In this document: piece after piece, positions 1 to 12,589 of the stretch
Layout: each line of letters begins with the position of its first letter
How positions within the stretch are numbered: the first letter of the stretch is position 1
Source: Dipylidium caninum
Taxonomy: Eukaryota; Platyhelminthes; Cestoda; Cyclophyllidea; Dipylidiidae
Reading direction: 5' to 3'
DNA: 64,000 nt
Assembly: GCA_017562135.1 (NCBI GenBank)
Contig: QEYB01001642.1
Coordinates: 992,001-1,056,000, forward strand
Notes under the pieces: model-generated
What the model was told of the DNA's origin: nothing
What the model saw: the letters and a program-made list of their open reading frames with translations, nothing else
The model's database searches: none
Made by a program: the position numbers and the translations under genes

Positions 1-989
1 AGTTTCCAAAAGGGGAGCCGACGCGAATCAGCGTAAATTTTCTGGCCCCACGGTTGCCCCATGCTGCTAGCACCTCACAACCGTGTGCCCTAGTGAGCCA
101 CACGACTTGAGAGGACTTTGCTTAAACGTAAGCAAATCGGTGCGAAAACACATGACCTGGTGACTTGCACATCAGAACACTAACCATCACTGGGCGCTTG
201 AGTAGTGGCGTCGACCAACCAATGGACGCTCTCGACAGACACCAGAGTAGTTTTGCAGCAAAAACAAGGGGGTAAAGTGGATAACTTCACTTAAAAGCAT
301 GAATTCTTTCAATGAAGAGGGTACATGGACGTGGAAACGAACTTTTGAGTGGAGACTCGGCCACCGGTAGGGCACCAGTGGCCAACATTGTCAAAGTTGT
401 CGAATATGGATAGCAGGCTTTGAGAGCGAGAGGTCGAGAGAATGAACCAAAACAAAGATTTAGGGTTTAAATGCGGTAAAGAAGAAACCCTCAGCGAAAG
501 GGAGAAAGGGAAAGGTGCAAAACATATTACTTAAATAGGATTTGATAGCCAAACTCCGGCATTATAGGTAGAAGCTTTATGGAGGTGGCTTATTCTACAC
601 AAAAAAAGAGATGCGCTAATGATGCCTAAAAGGCCGGAAAACGTCAAGTTCTAAAGTAATTACTTAGAGCGACTGCGTAATTGCACTGTTAATTAAGACA
701 ACATAGTGAAAAGTCCGAAAGGTAAGTGAAAAAGAAGAGCTTTAACCACAATAGCTCAATTTATGCATGTGTGTGAAATGCCTACCAAGAGGACAAAGAG
801 GAGGATGAATGGAAAAACGGAACAGTTAGATTGTATTAACAGGTCTGGATCGCAACTATTCCACAAAAATTTCGGTTAACCACTAAAACAACGCACCTCA
901 GGAAATAAGGAAAGCAACGCGAAACCGGAACTAGGATCAAGTGTTCCGCGGAACAAGCCTCAGATACGAAAAATGTGCGGGCTACTCAC

Positions 990-3900
990 CCGGGATTCTG
1001 AACCTGTTCGCGAAGGGTGCGAACCGCGTCGTCGTTGCTCATATCTTCGAAGGAGATGCCATTGACCTCCAAGATCATGTCCCCTGGCTCGATGCGACCG
1101 TCGTGCGCGACGGCGCCCCCCTTCATGATAGAGCCGACATAGATGCCATCGTCGCCCGATTTGGTCGACTGGCCCACGATGGAGATGCCGAGAAAGTTCA
1201 CTGAATCCATATTCAGGGTTACGGTGATTATGTTGAGAGACATTGTGGAGTCAGTTATGCTGCTGAATGAGGATGCCTGGGTGCCAAATAGGAGATGACA
1301 ATTACAATCTGATGTCACTGCTGCTGCAACATTCCGACGCGCTTTCGCATCCATTCCAAACCCTCACCGCCAGACATTAACGCCGAATAAACATTAACGC
1401 CGAATAAACGTGAGATCTTTGAAAACAAATTACTTTAGCGCCGAAACATGGCCCGGTGAAGGGACTAAAAACGTGTTGCAATATCCCACTATCGATGCAC
1501 TCCACTTACGGAGGATAACGTGTGCACATAAAACTGAAGAAGAAATTGTAAGTGGAAAAGATTTTTTAGTGGAACGGAGAAATGCATCACTCATATCGGC
1601 GCAGATGTCACGATAATTACAGAAAGCATTTCATAATTTCAGCGAAAAAGATGATAATTAGGGGGGGACGAAGAGAATCACAGGGAGTTGATGGGCTGAG
1701 TGAATTTTGACACGAGGGGTTGCGAGAGGAGAGGAGATGAGGGAGAAATGAAGACAAGTGCCCATTCACAGCCATTACCCCCACACCTAAATAACATCAG
1801 TAGGAAGACCGCCACCAGAGAGCGGAGGTCAGAAAGGAGTTGGAGAGAGGCCAACAGACGGATTGTGCAACAGGCATGCCAATCAAGGGATGCTAAATTA
1901 GCGGTAAGCCTTGCCCGGGCAAAAGGCGACGTGTAATAAAGGGAAAGAACTGGTGACAGAGGAAATACGGGGGGACAGCCTGAATGTCAAAAAAGTGACG
2001 TCAATTGGTAAAGTGGAGGATATGTTCCTCTGACACAATATTAACCTTTTTATAAAAAAGTATCTCACGGAGGCATGTAAAAATCCAGATTTAATGGAAA
2101 TTTAACGGTTAGCTTGGGTACGATAAGTCATAGTTTATCCAAACTGATTCGATCAACTTGAATGTCACACAAATGCGGCCTGGAAGCCGAAAGCAGAACC
2201 CGAAGCTGCGAGGGTTAAAATTAGGAAAAATGACTGCGGAGGCAGGCTCTCTTATCTTGCATCAGCAGACCAACTGTCGCCGTTCTCAGAGTTGTAAACA
2301 AATAACTCGAAGTGTTCCCAAATCGCGGTCACAGTCAAGCCTTAATTTGCAGGGTCACGCAGTTATAAACTTGTCTGTACAATGCATTTATTACTCTTAA
2401 CCACTCCGATTACGCGGATAATTATTTGTGCTGTTTGCTTTCAGTGCGAAAAAAAGCGTCAACCATCTACTCAGTTGCCTTCTTGCCAGCCCTCATACAC
2501 ATACTTTAATGACGCGGAAAAATGCCATAGTAAAGCATTCATTATTGCACTGTCAGCCATGGTTGATATCAACATCATCAAAGCAGAAAGTAGGTTTTTC
2601 ACATGGGCTGCATCGCCTCCAACGCTGGGAACCTACTCCGATTTCTCTAAAAAAGTGAATTCACGGCCGGTGGACAACTACGGGCGTCCGAGAACCTTCG
2701 ATGGATGCCACCTTCCCCACAATCCGAAAACTCCACATGTAACAACAGAAGCCGAGTGGAAACACTCTTAAAAGGGTGTTGACAAATCAAAGTAACATCC
2801 GACTTTGTGTGGGATTTCGGAGAACACCAGAACCCCAAAAAAGCCGGTATACAAAATCATGGAGGGTTATATGAAGTGGAAATCGCCACGAAGCCCGAAG
2901 ATTAACCCGTCCAGGTCATACATCACAGTTCTTACGCACTGACATCAAGTAATGGTGCAGGTGAAAATGGGCGTATTTCCGGCTAATTACACTTTAAGGT
3001 CAAATGTTCTGCAGCCTTCGTAGAAGGGAACGAGATGCTGCCGCCGACATTCACATCAGAATCAAATCAAATTCCCAAATAAATCTGGTCCACAGTGTGA
3101 AATGCTATAACCCAAAAAAGGGCACAGGGTAGCAGGAAACGGCTCAGATAGCGGTGGTTGTGGCCATTAATGAGGCGATGCTGGGGGAGGACCTCCCCGT
3201 CACTAGGGCCAATTCAGATCGCAATCGAGGTGTTTCTACGTCCGCATGGCAGACGCCGGCACGAAGGGCCTTTTGACGTTGGGTATTATATCCCAAGCGC
3301 TCGAGAGCACCTTTGCAATGAAAGGGCACCGTTCAAGCTCAATGAATCAGTTTCATAGCAAACTGATGACAACCGGTAGTGCCATAACGTGTCGTATGCG
3401 ATATGCGAAAGCAGGAGCCGATGGGGGAAAGAAGGAAGGCCATGAGATACACACAATAAGTTAAAAATTTTCAAGTCGAGTGTAAGGGAATGGTGAAGAG
3501 CACACAGGCAACTAAGACCAGCAAGCAAGGACGATGAGGTGTAGAGCTTAGGGGAGGGCAGCCGTTTGATGAATTCTGATGTAACCTTGACATTAAAACC
3601 AAGAAATTTTTTACGAATACGTGATTTGACAGAAAACATTTTCCCACAGAAAGTTCATTCGTGGGAGGAAAAATACCGTTACGGACATGACGCAACGCGA
3701 ACAGTAAAAGGGGGATTTTGTAAAGTCACTGAGTAAGACGTTTTACTAGAGGCGGTGTGATCACCCGACAAGCAGCGACGAGGATTAACTGTGCAGGAGG
3801 TAGAGCCCAGTTTAACGGAAATGGAAGTCACTTTCTATGTCTACTCTACCCCCGTTTTTGTTGTGCTACTTGCGCTCAATCAGGAAGGACGTAAAGGGTC

Positions 3901-6900
3901 CCACCTACTGGTTCGGACACGACCTGACTCCATGGGATGATGCAGTGATGGGTGAACGAAATGGAGTCAGGTTGTACCGACGTGGCTCGGTGGATGGTTC
4001 GCACTCGCAGACAAAAAACGAGAAAGGCACCATAATAAACGGTACGGTTAATGGATAAATGAAGGGATGAAAACATGCAAGCGGGTGGAACACAGGAGGA
4101 CTTACACGGCTAATGGGAAGAAGTCGCCGCCGTCTCCGCCGCTGCCTGTGCCTGCCATAGCGTGAAGACATAGTTGTTCCAGTGGCCCCGGAAAACCTGA
4201 TGAGGGAAAGGGCCTGTGTGAGAGCATACGGAAACGGCTAGGCAATAAAGGCCGTTACCAAGGAGGGTTTGCGCATGGAAAAAAAGTAGTTTAGAGATAG
4301 GTACCCAAAAACGCACTCATAGTGTTGAAAAGGAGCAAATAGGTAATAAAGAAGTTCCCACCATCGAAAGGCCTGTTCAGTGATGCAGCTCCATTCTTTG
4401 AGGAGGACTCACAAGAGTTAAACAATTGCAACTTCTTTATAATAACGGTTAAATGGACTTCTTGAGACATCAAACGAAGAGAAAGCGAAGAAGGTTATAA
4501 CTTATATGAACTGCCTAAATGATATTCAAGACTCCGAACCGCCATAATGTGAGGTTTTATGTGACTGACCAGCCGTGCTATCAGAGCGCAATGTGGGTCT
4601 CCGACGAAAAGCAGAACCTTTAATGGCAAAACAGACCAATTTGCCAAAGAGCTACAATCTCTGTATCTTTTGGTTCCGCCATCGGCTGGCTACCACAAGC
4701 AAATCGTTTCTTCAGCGAGCTGCTTGACCTATGCCTTGCGAAAAAAAAGCGCGCCATCGCATGGAAACATGGGAATGGGGCGGCAAAATAGCCTACTTTA
4801 CAGCGAGCAGAACCACATTTCAATCAACCCCCTCTCCCCATTGAGATTTCATGTCGAAAGTAAACACAACCTAACCGTCGGTGCGATATCAATCGCTCAA
4901 AGCAAGGAAATTGAATTAGGTCGCCTCGGTTGAAATAGTCTCCACTTCAGTTGTGCGGCAACCCCGTGAAAAATAACGATGAGTAAATCAAACAGAAGGG
5001 ACAGAAAATGGCTCTTTTCTCTAATCAAGACCCTCCTTAAACACTTGTTCTGTGGATTGAGAACGCTTTAATTCCATATTCTATATGCCCGAAGAAATTA
5101 TCCAAACCTAAGAAGACGCACAGAAGAAGCGCTTTACGATCGTGGTGAAGTAATTGTAGGGGAAAAGACATCGCAATGAAGGAATAAGGGAAAATGTTTA
5201 ACCTCACGTTAACTCATGAGAAAATGTTCAACCTTGCATAAGTAAACAGGCATACGAGGAATGCAGTTCTGTGGCGCTGAGATATACCAGACTGGGCAAG
5301 GCGTACGAGGACCCAAACTAGCTCGGGCGTTAGGTGCTTTCTGGGCTCTTCCAGTGAAGCGCGGGCGATTCTCTTACTCGACACTATGGAAAGCTGGACC
5401 GTTCATTAAGGGAGAACTGTAAACTTATGCGACGGAGGAAATAGCCCCCATCTGTCTCCACGGTCACCGAGCGTAAGAAATAAAGTGTTTTGATGTAGGG
5501 AGGAGCACGGATAAAACCATGACAGATAGTGAAGGAAAAGGTGTTTAAAAGGAGGAACGAAAAGACGGACATGAGTGAGAAGGGCACACAGCCACTCCAA
5601 TGGTGGGCAGGGAGGACAAATTGTGGGTTCCATGGGGAAAGCATAACTAGTGAGGCAATCGCAGAAAACATAACAACTTTGCAGTGAGGCAACAGACTGC
5701 CGGGAAGGATGAAGACACTGTCCAGCGAGTTAAGATGATGAGTAATGGACGAATATTAAGGCGGTCTGCGGAAAATGTCGTACTTAGTGTGACATCAGGG
5801 CGGAAGAGGTAAAATGTTAAGTAGGAGTCAGTACAAGACAAAAATGGAAGTGAACTTCAGGTTACATATTCTATTCCGCGGACATTGAATGTCAAATGAA
5901 GTAACTCGAAAAAATAAATAGTAAACACACAAATGACCGGGTGAAGTATGCATTTGACATAAGCATTACGGAATAGGACGACGAGGAACGAGTGAGCGGG
6001 TCATTTCAGAACGTAAAAGGAGTGGTGAAAAAACAAATTGAATTGGCAAATTCTTATTCAATGGAAAACTTGGACCATGCTTTCACGCACCTATACGTCA
6101 AAGAAGTAACATCGTCCTTTTACATAAAAGACACCGGTTAGTGGTTAAAAGAATCCAGTCTTGGCTGTGGAAAGTTGGATTCGGAAAACTGGTTTCGGCA
6201 ATGATTTCTGACAACGATCCCCCCAAAGCACTTCTTCAAGTTTATCTTCGAAGTGAAGGCACAGAATAAAGAAATTGTGAAAATGAAGAAAGCGAGTGAG
6301 GATAAAACCAACAGCGGCAATACACTCGGCGAGGATGGACATTCGTTGTCGCATCCGGATTTCGCATTCTGAATTTATTTTTTGAGCGACAAAAGAATGA
6401 AGAATCGACGACGTTTGGATAAACTCCTTAACAATTTCATTCGCCACTTCATCGCCGCCAACACTCCGTCTAATTTTATCAATGCAGTTAGTTTGCATTG
6501 ACTAGACGAAATGGTTCTTGTTTTGGGGAGGACCGGGGAGAAGACGAAAAATGGTGCTGTAGGAGATTATAAGATTAAATATAATTAATGGGGCGCTGGC
6601 GTGACACAAAAAGAAGAGAAGAATTGCGTTCGAGAGAGGTCAGGAGAGGATACCGCCTCAATATCAGCAGCTGCATGTTTACCCCGGACGGGTGCCGCTA
6701 CAAGTCATAAAGGTATTAAAGAATTCCTTCAAATAAACAAAAAACAACTCTGTACTGGGCCGTATAAGCTAGAATTGTCTGCGTTAAATTTTAGGCGTGA
6801 TTACTTTCACGGAAACCAAAAGCAGATATATCCGATTACATCTACGCTGCTCGACAGTTGTCGACAGTATAAAGCCATTTAACACGAGTGTAAATCGACG

Positions 6901-9900
6901 GAAGCTTAGTGGAGAAAATTTTCAGCTATATTAGAAAAATGTTACTTTCTCCTAACAGACACGATAAATAGAAATAAGAGGAGAGATTGAGATCGGTCGA
7001 CTTGGCCCGACTTCTCGATCATAAGGTGACTGAAGCCGTAGTAGAAGCAAATACTCTTTAAACTCCCTGCGCAATAATAACAGCCAGGGTTGAAGTCATT
7101 GCTATCACTAAAAAAGCAAAGTCAATCAGGGCAAATCGACAAGAGATATGGTCTAAAAATTTGTCGCCGCCTAAACGTAATGCTTTGGTTGAACTTAAGT
7201 CGCGAAAAACTATTAACATTCATGAGTGCATGAAACAACACTCTACAAAATGCGGGCATCTAACAGGGTACACGAGAGCTCAAACGGGAGTCAGTAAGCA
7301 CACTCGAAGAAAGCTGGTGGACATGCAGAGGACTACGTTGCTTCACCCATCCAACCTCTCTTCAAGATTAGAGGTAGGACCTTTCGGGTAATACAATGTA
7401 TTTTTAGATAGTATGTTCCCATAAAATTTTTCAGGCGCATAAACAAAGGTTTGAGTTAGCTCAAAAAAGGTTAATGAGGATGGCATAAGCAACTACCCGG
7501 TGAGCAAAATTAAGGGAATTTGCGTCACGTAAAAGGCGCAACACTCACCTGCTAGATTCACCATCCGACTCAAAGAAACTAGTGGACTCGAGGTCTGAAC
7601 TCATCATGGAGGAGGGCGCCTCGTAGACGCTGGAACCACCACCGCCACCACCATAAACACCTCTCAGATGGTGATGATGATGACGAGAAGAGGGGACACT
7701 GCCGCCGTAGACTCCGTTCCCACCTGCACCGAAGTTATGTCGGTAGTAGTGGGGTCCGCCGCCGTACCGGTTCCCTGTCAACATGGAGAAGAACCACCTT
7801 GAGTTTGAGCCTCTCTGACAGGCAAATTCGCAGGCTACAATGCTACAAATGTAGTCTACTTCTCGACACAAAACAGGGGACGTTGCATTGAAACCCCAAT
7901 TAAGAGGATGCATACTTTTCCGATTACAAACAATTACACAAATTTCCCCCACACATTTGATATAAAAATAGCTGATCTAATTTCATCGAGGTTGATGACT
8001 ATTCTTCGGCATCACTGTTCTGTATTATGTCACGTCTAAAAGGGTGAGACGACAGGTGATAGGATGGCCCTAAAATTGCGCCACAGGGAGTCCAGATTTG
8101 TCTTGGAGGCGTCGAAATCTCGACATCGACGTAAAAAGTCCCGTGGTTTAAATTCAACAAAAAGAATATGACGTTCGAATGCGTGTGCCTTGAATTCATG
8201 CGCCTGCGTTAGCCACTGGAGAGCATCTATAAATTTAGCATTCTCCACCATTTATAAGCGCGAAAAACAGTGCCTTATTGGAAGTACAGAATTTTTAAAA
8301 TTAACTATTCGACTAAAAAATCAACGCAAATCTTCCGCCTTGAAATGCATCTTGAGACAAATCTGAGGTGAATTTGTAGGAATATCCCAAAAAACTGGAA
8401 GTTACCACAAACAATTGATGCTCGAATCATAATTCCGAACGATAACTTCGGAAATTGAGAGTGGATCTACGGAAGGAACAAGCTGCAAAAAATATATACC
8501 TATAGAAAACAAAATATGAAACATTATTTGTGAATACAGTTTGGGGACATGGGAGAAAGCTAATTAGTTCACCATCAATCAGAAATCTCCTGCCACCGTT
8601 GGCTAACCTAGTCACTTAAGCGTAAATCAGAAGCATGACCAACTGTATAAAGTGGCAGATGCGTTGGCAATAGAAATAGATGCAGACGAACGTGCGCCTA
8701 CACACATGGAAGTTTAGCTAACACGTTCCACGCGAGGATGCAGCACTGTCCTCTAAATCGTCCGGCGGGTGACGATGGCCAGACGCTGTTGTTGGCAGGA
8801 GCCCCGGACAGACAAAAGCGATCCCCCCCCCACTCGTCAATTCAGATGAATATAAGAAGACGATGCACAACCGCAAATTCCACCATGGAGCAACAAAGTT
8901 CGCCCCAACACCACTTGATTACTCTGTATTAAGAGACGGATGTAGATGGTTGAAAATTTTAATTAAGGTTACGCTGTACACAACGGGTACGTAATTTGAC
9001 GAAAGAAGAAGGCCCAATACATGGCGGATCTAAGGTCCGGAATTTACGAAACAACTTCTCTCGGAGCACCTTCTAACCACAAAAACCCAAGTGAGAGATC
9101 ATACGAAAAAGTTACTCGAACTGACTTATCCGCAGAGAGCCGTCACAGAGGCGAGACGATACAAAGGTGGGTATCTCGAGTCAAAGTAAACCTGCGTTCA
9201 TAGATGACAACAGTGGCAGCAACATTGCAATTGATAATTAGGGTATATTTGGCTCAATTGACTTGGTCAACGGAAATAAAAGTTGATACTGCAGTCGCAA
9301 ATAACTTACCGTGTTTGTAGTCGTGAAAATTGCGAAGAGGAGCAATGTGATCTAAAAGCAAAAGGGTCAATTAATCAGACCCAGACGATGAAACAACAGG
9401 GATTGATCTTCTAAGATGAGCAACGAATATTAACTCGAATTAAACATTTAATAATGTTAGTTGACAGCATTAAGTGAAAATGGAGCATCACAGGTCGTTG
9501 GTTGGAGAAAATTGCGAGAATAAATATCAAAAACTCTTATTGAAGAAATTTGCGCCGTGTGAAGAATTGGGACCATAACAAAATTTCAATAAAAGATGAG
9601 GTTCTAAGATCACATCAAACTAACCCTGACCGCCACTTTGGGCAGATTCGGTGTCTTCAGTGCAGGTGTCGCACTCATCTGCAAGTTTTTTTGACATGCC
9701 GTTGAGCTTTTTCTCACCGAACCGACTCCTCTCCGGTGGTTGTCTAAACGCAGAATACGAGAAGGAAAATATAAGAACAGAACGTGTAATTACATACTAC
9801 TACTCGAATAACGCTATTCTAAATTTGAAGACGTATAAATGACCTCAAATAATAATTAACTTATCTACTAATGTCCAAACGCAGCACGACAAATTGCGAA

Positions 9901-10970
9901 GTAATGAGGAGAGCAATTAGAAAAAAACAAGGATGCCAAAATAAAGCAGTCTTAAGAGCATTCAAAATTAACAAAATCGAAAGAAGGCCTGCGGACATTT
10001 CAAAAAAGTATGAGCTACAGAGTCGAGAAAAAAAACAACAGAAAATGGCTTACGTTCCATCTCCAATTTGAGCACCAGCAAGAGCAGCCAATTTTGCGGA
10101 ATTAATACCAGAACCGCCATCAGAGCTACCGGCGCAATTTTCGTTGGAAACGAGCTAATGAATGAAGAAAGCTGATACACAGAAGTGGAGAGTAGGGGCG
10201 TTGACTTCGGTGAAAAGACAAAATTTCCGAAGAAAAAAGCCTAAATAAGCGTCCTAATGTCCGCCACATGATGATCTCATAATGGCAAGCGTGGTACAGC
10301 AAACATTAAAACATGAGTTCCACATTTAGGAACAAACAGGATTAACAAAACCGATCTGATTACACGAATGTTCTCTCAGTAAATACACGAGAGGTAATAC
10401 AACGTACCCATGAAATGACACGCCCGTTGAAGCACGGTAACTTAGCTGAATCATCGGTGATTTCTTCCTTCACAACACTACAAGGTGTTTGTTTGCGATG
10501 GGATATTGCCGGCAAGTTTAGCAAAAAATTGAGAACAAGTACGTGGCATTTGAATTAATAAGACGCACATAACCAAATTAAAAGTAATAAGGCAACTTTA
10601 AGGAACAACGAATGTTTTTAACATGAGAAGCATGCTGTATACGCCAGAAATGAAAAAAAGCGATCATCATAATCGCAAATTGTTTCAGGAAGCAGATCTG
10701 AGAATAAGAGCACTATGACAGCAAAGAAAATCCGTGCAAAAATAAGATATTATAATGCGGATCGGATAACAGAATTATTGTATTCCTTTACCCGAAATCG
10801 TCATCGATAGACTTGAAGAAGAATTTGCAGTTAGGCTTATTAAGTGCCAATTTGAAGTCACCAAGTGTAACCGAATCCGATGGCGCATTAAGTTTAACAA
10901 GGTACGGTGTATCTTCCTCGTCGACGTAGTAGATTACTCGTGTCCCATCGTTTGGCGGAGCCGATGCCAT
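990..10970 (-). CDS. DVL: Dishevelled (Dvl/Dsh), N-terminal part: DIX, basic region and PDZ; partial
   Basis: Dishevelled is the cytoplasmic scaffold that relays Frizzled signals in canonical Wnt and planar polarity pathways. Exons on the minus strand, all phase-consistent: 10970-10792, 10477-10408, 10154-10054, 9743-9631, 7774-7549, 4196-4106, 1276-990. Residues about 12-83 form the DIX domain, with the [13 protein letters not shown] and FGVVKEEI..LPCFNGR signatures. A linker carrying a DTCTEDTES acidic motif follows. The fifth exon is rich in Gly and His and contains [14 protein letters not shown], equivalent to the vertebrate Ser-rich ELESTS block. The sixth exon encodes the Arg-rich basic region. 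The last exon has [20 protein letters not shown], then a PDZ domain with the [10 protein letters not shown] carboxylate-binding loop and [10 protein letters not shown]. The start is the ATG at 10970, just before DIX. The final exon ends at a good GTGAGT donor in phase 2, so DEP and the C-terminus lie beyond position 1. Confidence 0.97.
1374..1407. repeat. 17-bp tandem duplication
   Basis: Two perfect head-to-tail copies of ACATTAACGCCGAATAA lie in the Dishevelled intron just upstream (on the minus strand) of the PDZ exon. Confidence 0.9.
6145..6498 (-). CDS. Possible small nested gene in a Dishevelled intron; product not recognised
   Basis: This open frame of about 117 codons lies inside the intron between the Dishevelled exons at 7549 and 4196, on the same strand. 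It starts at the ATG at 6498 and ends with TAA at 6145. A 63-nt intron (6308-6246, GT..AG) can be removed in frame, giving exons 6498-6309 and 6245-6145 and a protein of about 96 residues. The part encoded by the first exon is helical-looking and charged ([20 protein letters not shown], then [20 protein letters not shown]). The segment between the exons is hydrophobic and Phe-rich, as expected of a translated intron. I recognise no family. It could be a real nested gene, a retained remnant, or chance. Codon-like third positions in the first exon are the main reason for listing it. Confidence 0.38.
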   Translation of the reverse strand: MQTNCIDKIRRSVGGDEVANEIVKEFIQTSSILHSFVAQKINSECEIRMRQRMSILAECIAAVGFILTRFLHFHNFFILCLHFEDKLEEVLWGDRCQKSLPKPVFRIQLSTAKTGFF

Positions 10971-10980
10971 ACTGTAAGGA
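10971..10980 (-). promoter_or_regulatory. Splice acceptor immediately 5' of the Dishevelled start codon
   Basis: On the minus strand the sequence reads TGTCCTTACAG, then T, then the ATG of Dishevelled. This is a strong 3' splice site one nucleotide before the start codon. It can receive a non-coding first exon, a spliced leader (trans-splicing is known in flatworms), or the upstream small gene discussed separately. Confidence 0.7.
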
Positions 10981-11146
10981 CAAAGACTGACGACCTTGAG
11001 AATGAGTATTGCGGCATTGTTTTAGGAAGTACAAATCATTGCCTAAAGCTCAAAAGCTTCAGTGACATTTATAAGGTGCAGTGCTGAATTGTACTTGGAT
11101 TACGAGACCCTATATATTTAAGGCAAATACTTCTGAGGACAAAGAT

Positions 11147-11766
11147 TTAAAGAAGAAATAACTTTTTTAAGAGATAGTAAATATACCCGATTTTTTTCAC
11201 TGTTTGTTCAACGGCACCTATAGTCCTCTGTTTTTCTTTACTTTGCCCAAGGGCGACTTCCTTTAGACGAAAAACGGCTGCCCTTAAAGTGAACACATTC
11301 TCAGTACATTCAGTAATTCAACGAGTAATAAGAATACCTCACAAAATTTTCCCTTCAAGTCGCAACCGTAGTTCTCGAACTGCTAAGATAAAGCGCTACG
11401 TCGTATTCCATCCGAGTATTGCGACAAACCATCACTCAGGCTTATGAGCGGAAGCCGATGGCAGCATAATTAACCAAATTGATATATACGATCCTATAGC
11501 CTCATAAGTGATTTGATTGCGCAAATTTTTTCCCATTGCAAACTGAGATAGTGCGAAACTTGGGAATTGGCCGATGGTGGACGATTGTTAATAGTTCCTT
11601 CATGGTGTAGACATGAAGAGAAGACAGTATGAGTAAGAGTATGCTGATGTTGAACTTGATTCGTAGGTTTAGAGCTTAATGTTTTTGGCGGGAGCTCTAG
11701 TTTCGGTGCTAAACTTTTTAGCAAAATTATAAATTGTTCACGTTTTTTATTTAAGGCAGACGACAT
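11147..11766 (-). CDS. Small two-exon gene upstream of Dishevelled; product not recognised
   Basis: Exon 1 runs 11766-11656: it opens with MSSALNKKREQFIILLKSLA and closes at CAA|GTTCAA in phase 0. Exon 2 runs 11299-11147: it begins after CTGAG and reads NVFTLRAAVFRLKEVALGQS, KEKQRTIGAVEQTVKKIG, then a hydrophobic tail and TAA. The predicted protein has about 87 residues, is basic and largely helical, with a heptad-like exon 2. No family is recognised. It has the same orientation as Dishevelled, with only 176 bp between its stop and the Dishevelled ATG, so the two could be co-transcribed. Exon 2 also has a GTATAT donor (GG|GTATAT, phase 2) that would splice in frame to the acceptor next to the Dishevelled ATG. 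The exons may therefore be an alternative Dishevelled 5' end rather than a gene. The donor of exon 1 is weak. Confidence 0.45.
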
Positions 11767-12589
11767 TATTTTCGATTTATTAAAAGGACATGGATCTCCT
11801 CCTACTGCTTCGCTCTTCTGACTCCTGTTCAGATGTATTTTAAAGGCAACCTGTATGGCATCTGTGCTTCAGCAGCATTTGTTACATCTTTCAAGGAAAT
11901 GAACAAGTTGCCATTAGGCATCCATGGTCCCCTACAACGGTACCAGGACATGCTTTCGCATTCGTTCAAAGCTCTTCGCGCTTTTTTAACAAACGGAGAA
12001 CTCCCTCATATTTGGCATTTAAACAAGACACTAAAATTATACACTTCTACCTCGGTATGACTTTCGCCCTTATATGTTATACGTTCGAAACACGAATGTC
12101 CCTGACCCTTGGTCTTTTAGCAATCAGTATGAAATTGCATAAAATTAATAAAATAGGTAGTTGTTACGCCACGTACAGTGACCTAAATGTTGGGGATACA
12201 GCGTACGCGGCCAGTCTTTTACTTCATGAGGGGGTTGAATATTGCACTACTACGAGATCGACCACTATTGTTGGCCACTTCATCAAGCAGCCTCATTTCA
12301 TACATTGCAAACGCAACGTGTTTTTGGCAGGCTATTTATCCTCAAAATCTGCACATCATTCGTTATAAACGTCGACTACTTCGACAAACGTAAATATCGT
12401 TGAAATTAGCAGCTTTCAATAACTTCAAAACACGTATGTTTATATTTTCCATTTATCACCTTACTGCGGCTTCTTAATTAGCCGCGTTTCTTAATCTCGT
12501 ATTTTGTTGCGGTATTAGAGTATTGGGGGTGAGTCTAGCTCCCATACTCCGTAAGGAAGGTTTTATTGTCGCAATTTATTATTAAAATC
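11767..12589. other. Divergent intergenic region between the small minus-strand gene and CEP131
   Basis: About 820 bp separate two divergent starts. Open frames here are short and overlap on different frames; none resembles a known protein. The + strand turns from A-rich to T-rich around 11.75-12.4 kb, matching the change of transcription direction. No clear TATA box or core promoter motif was identified. Confidence 0.6.
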
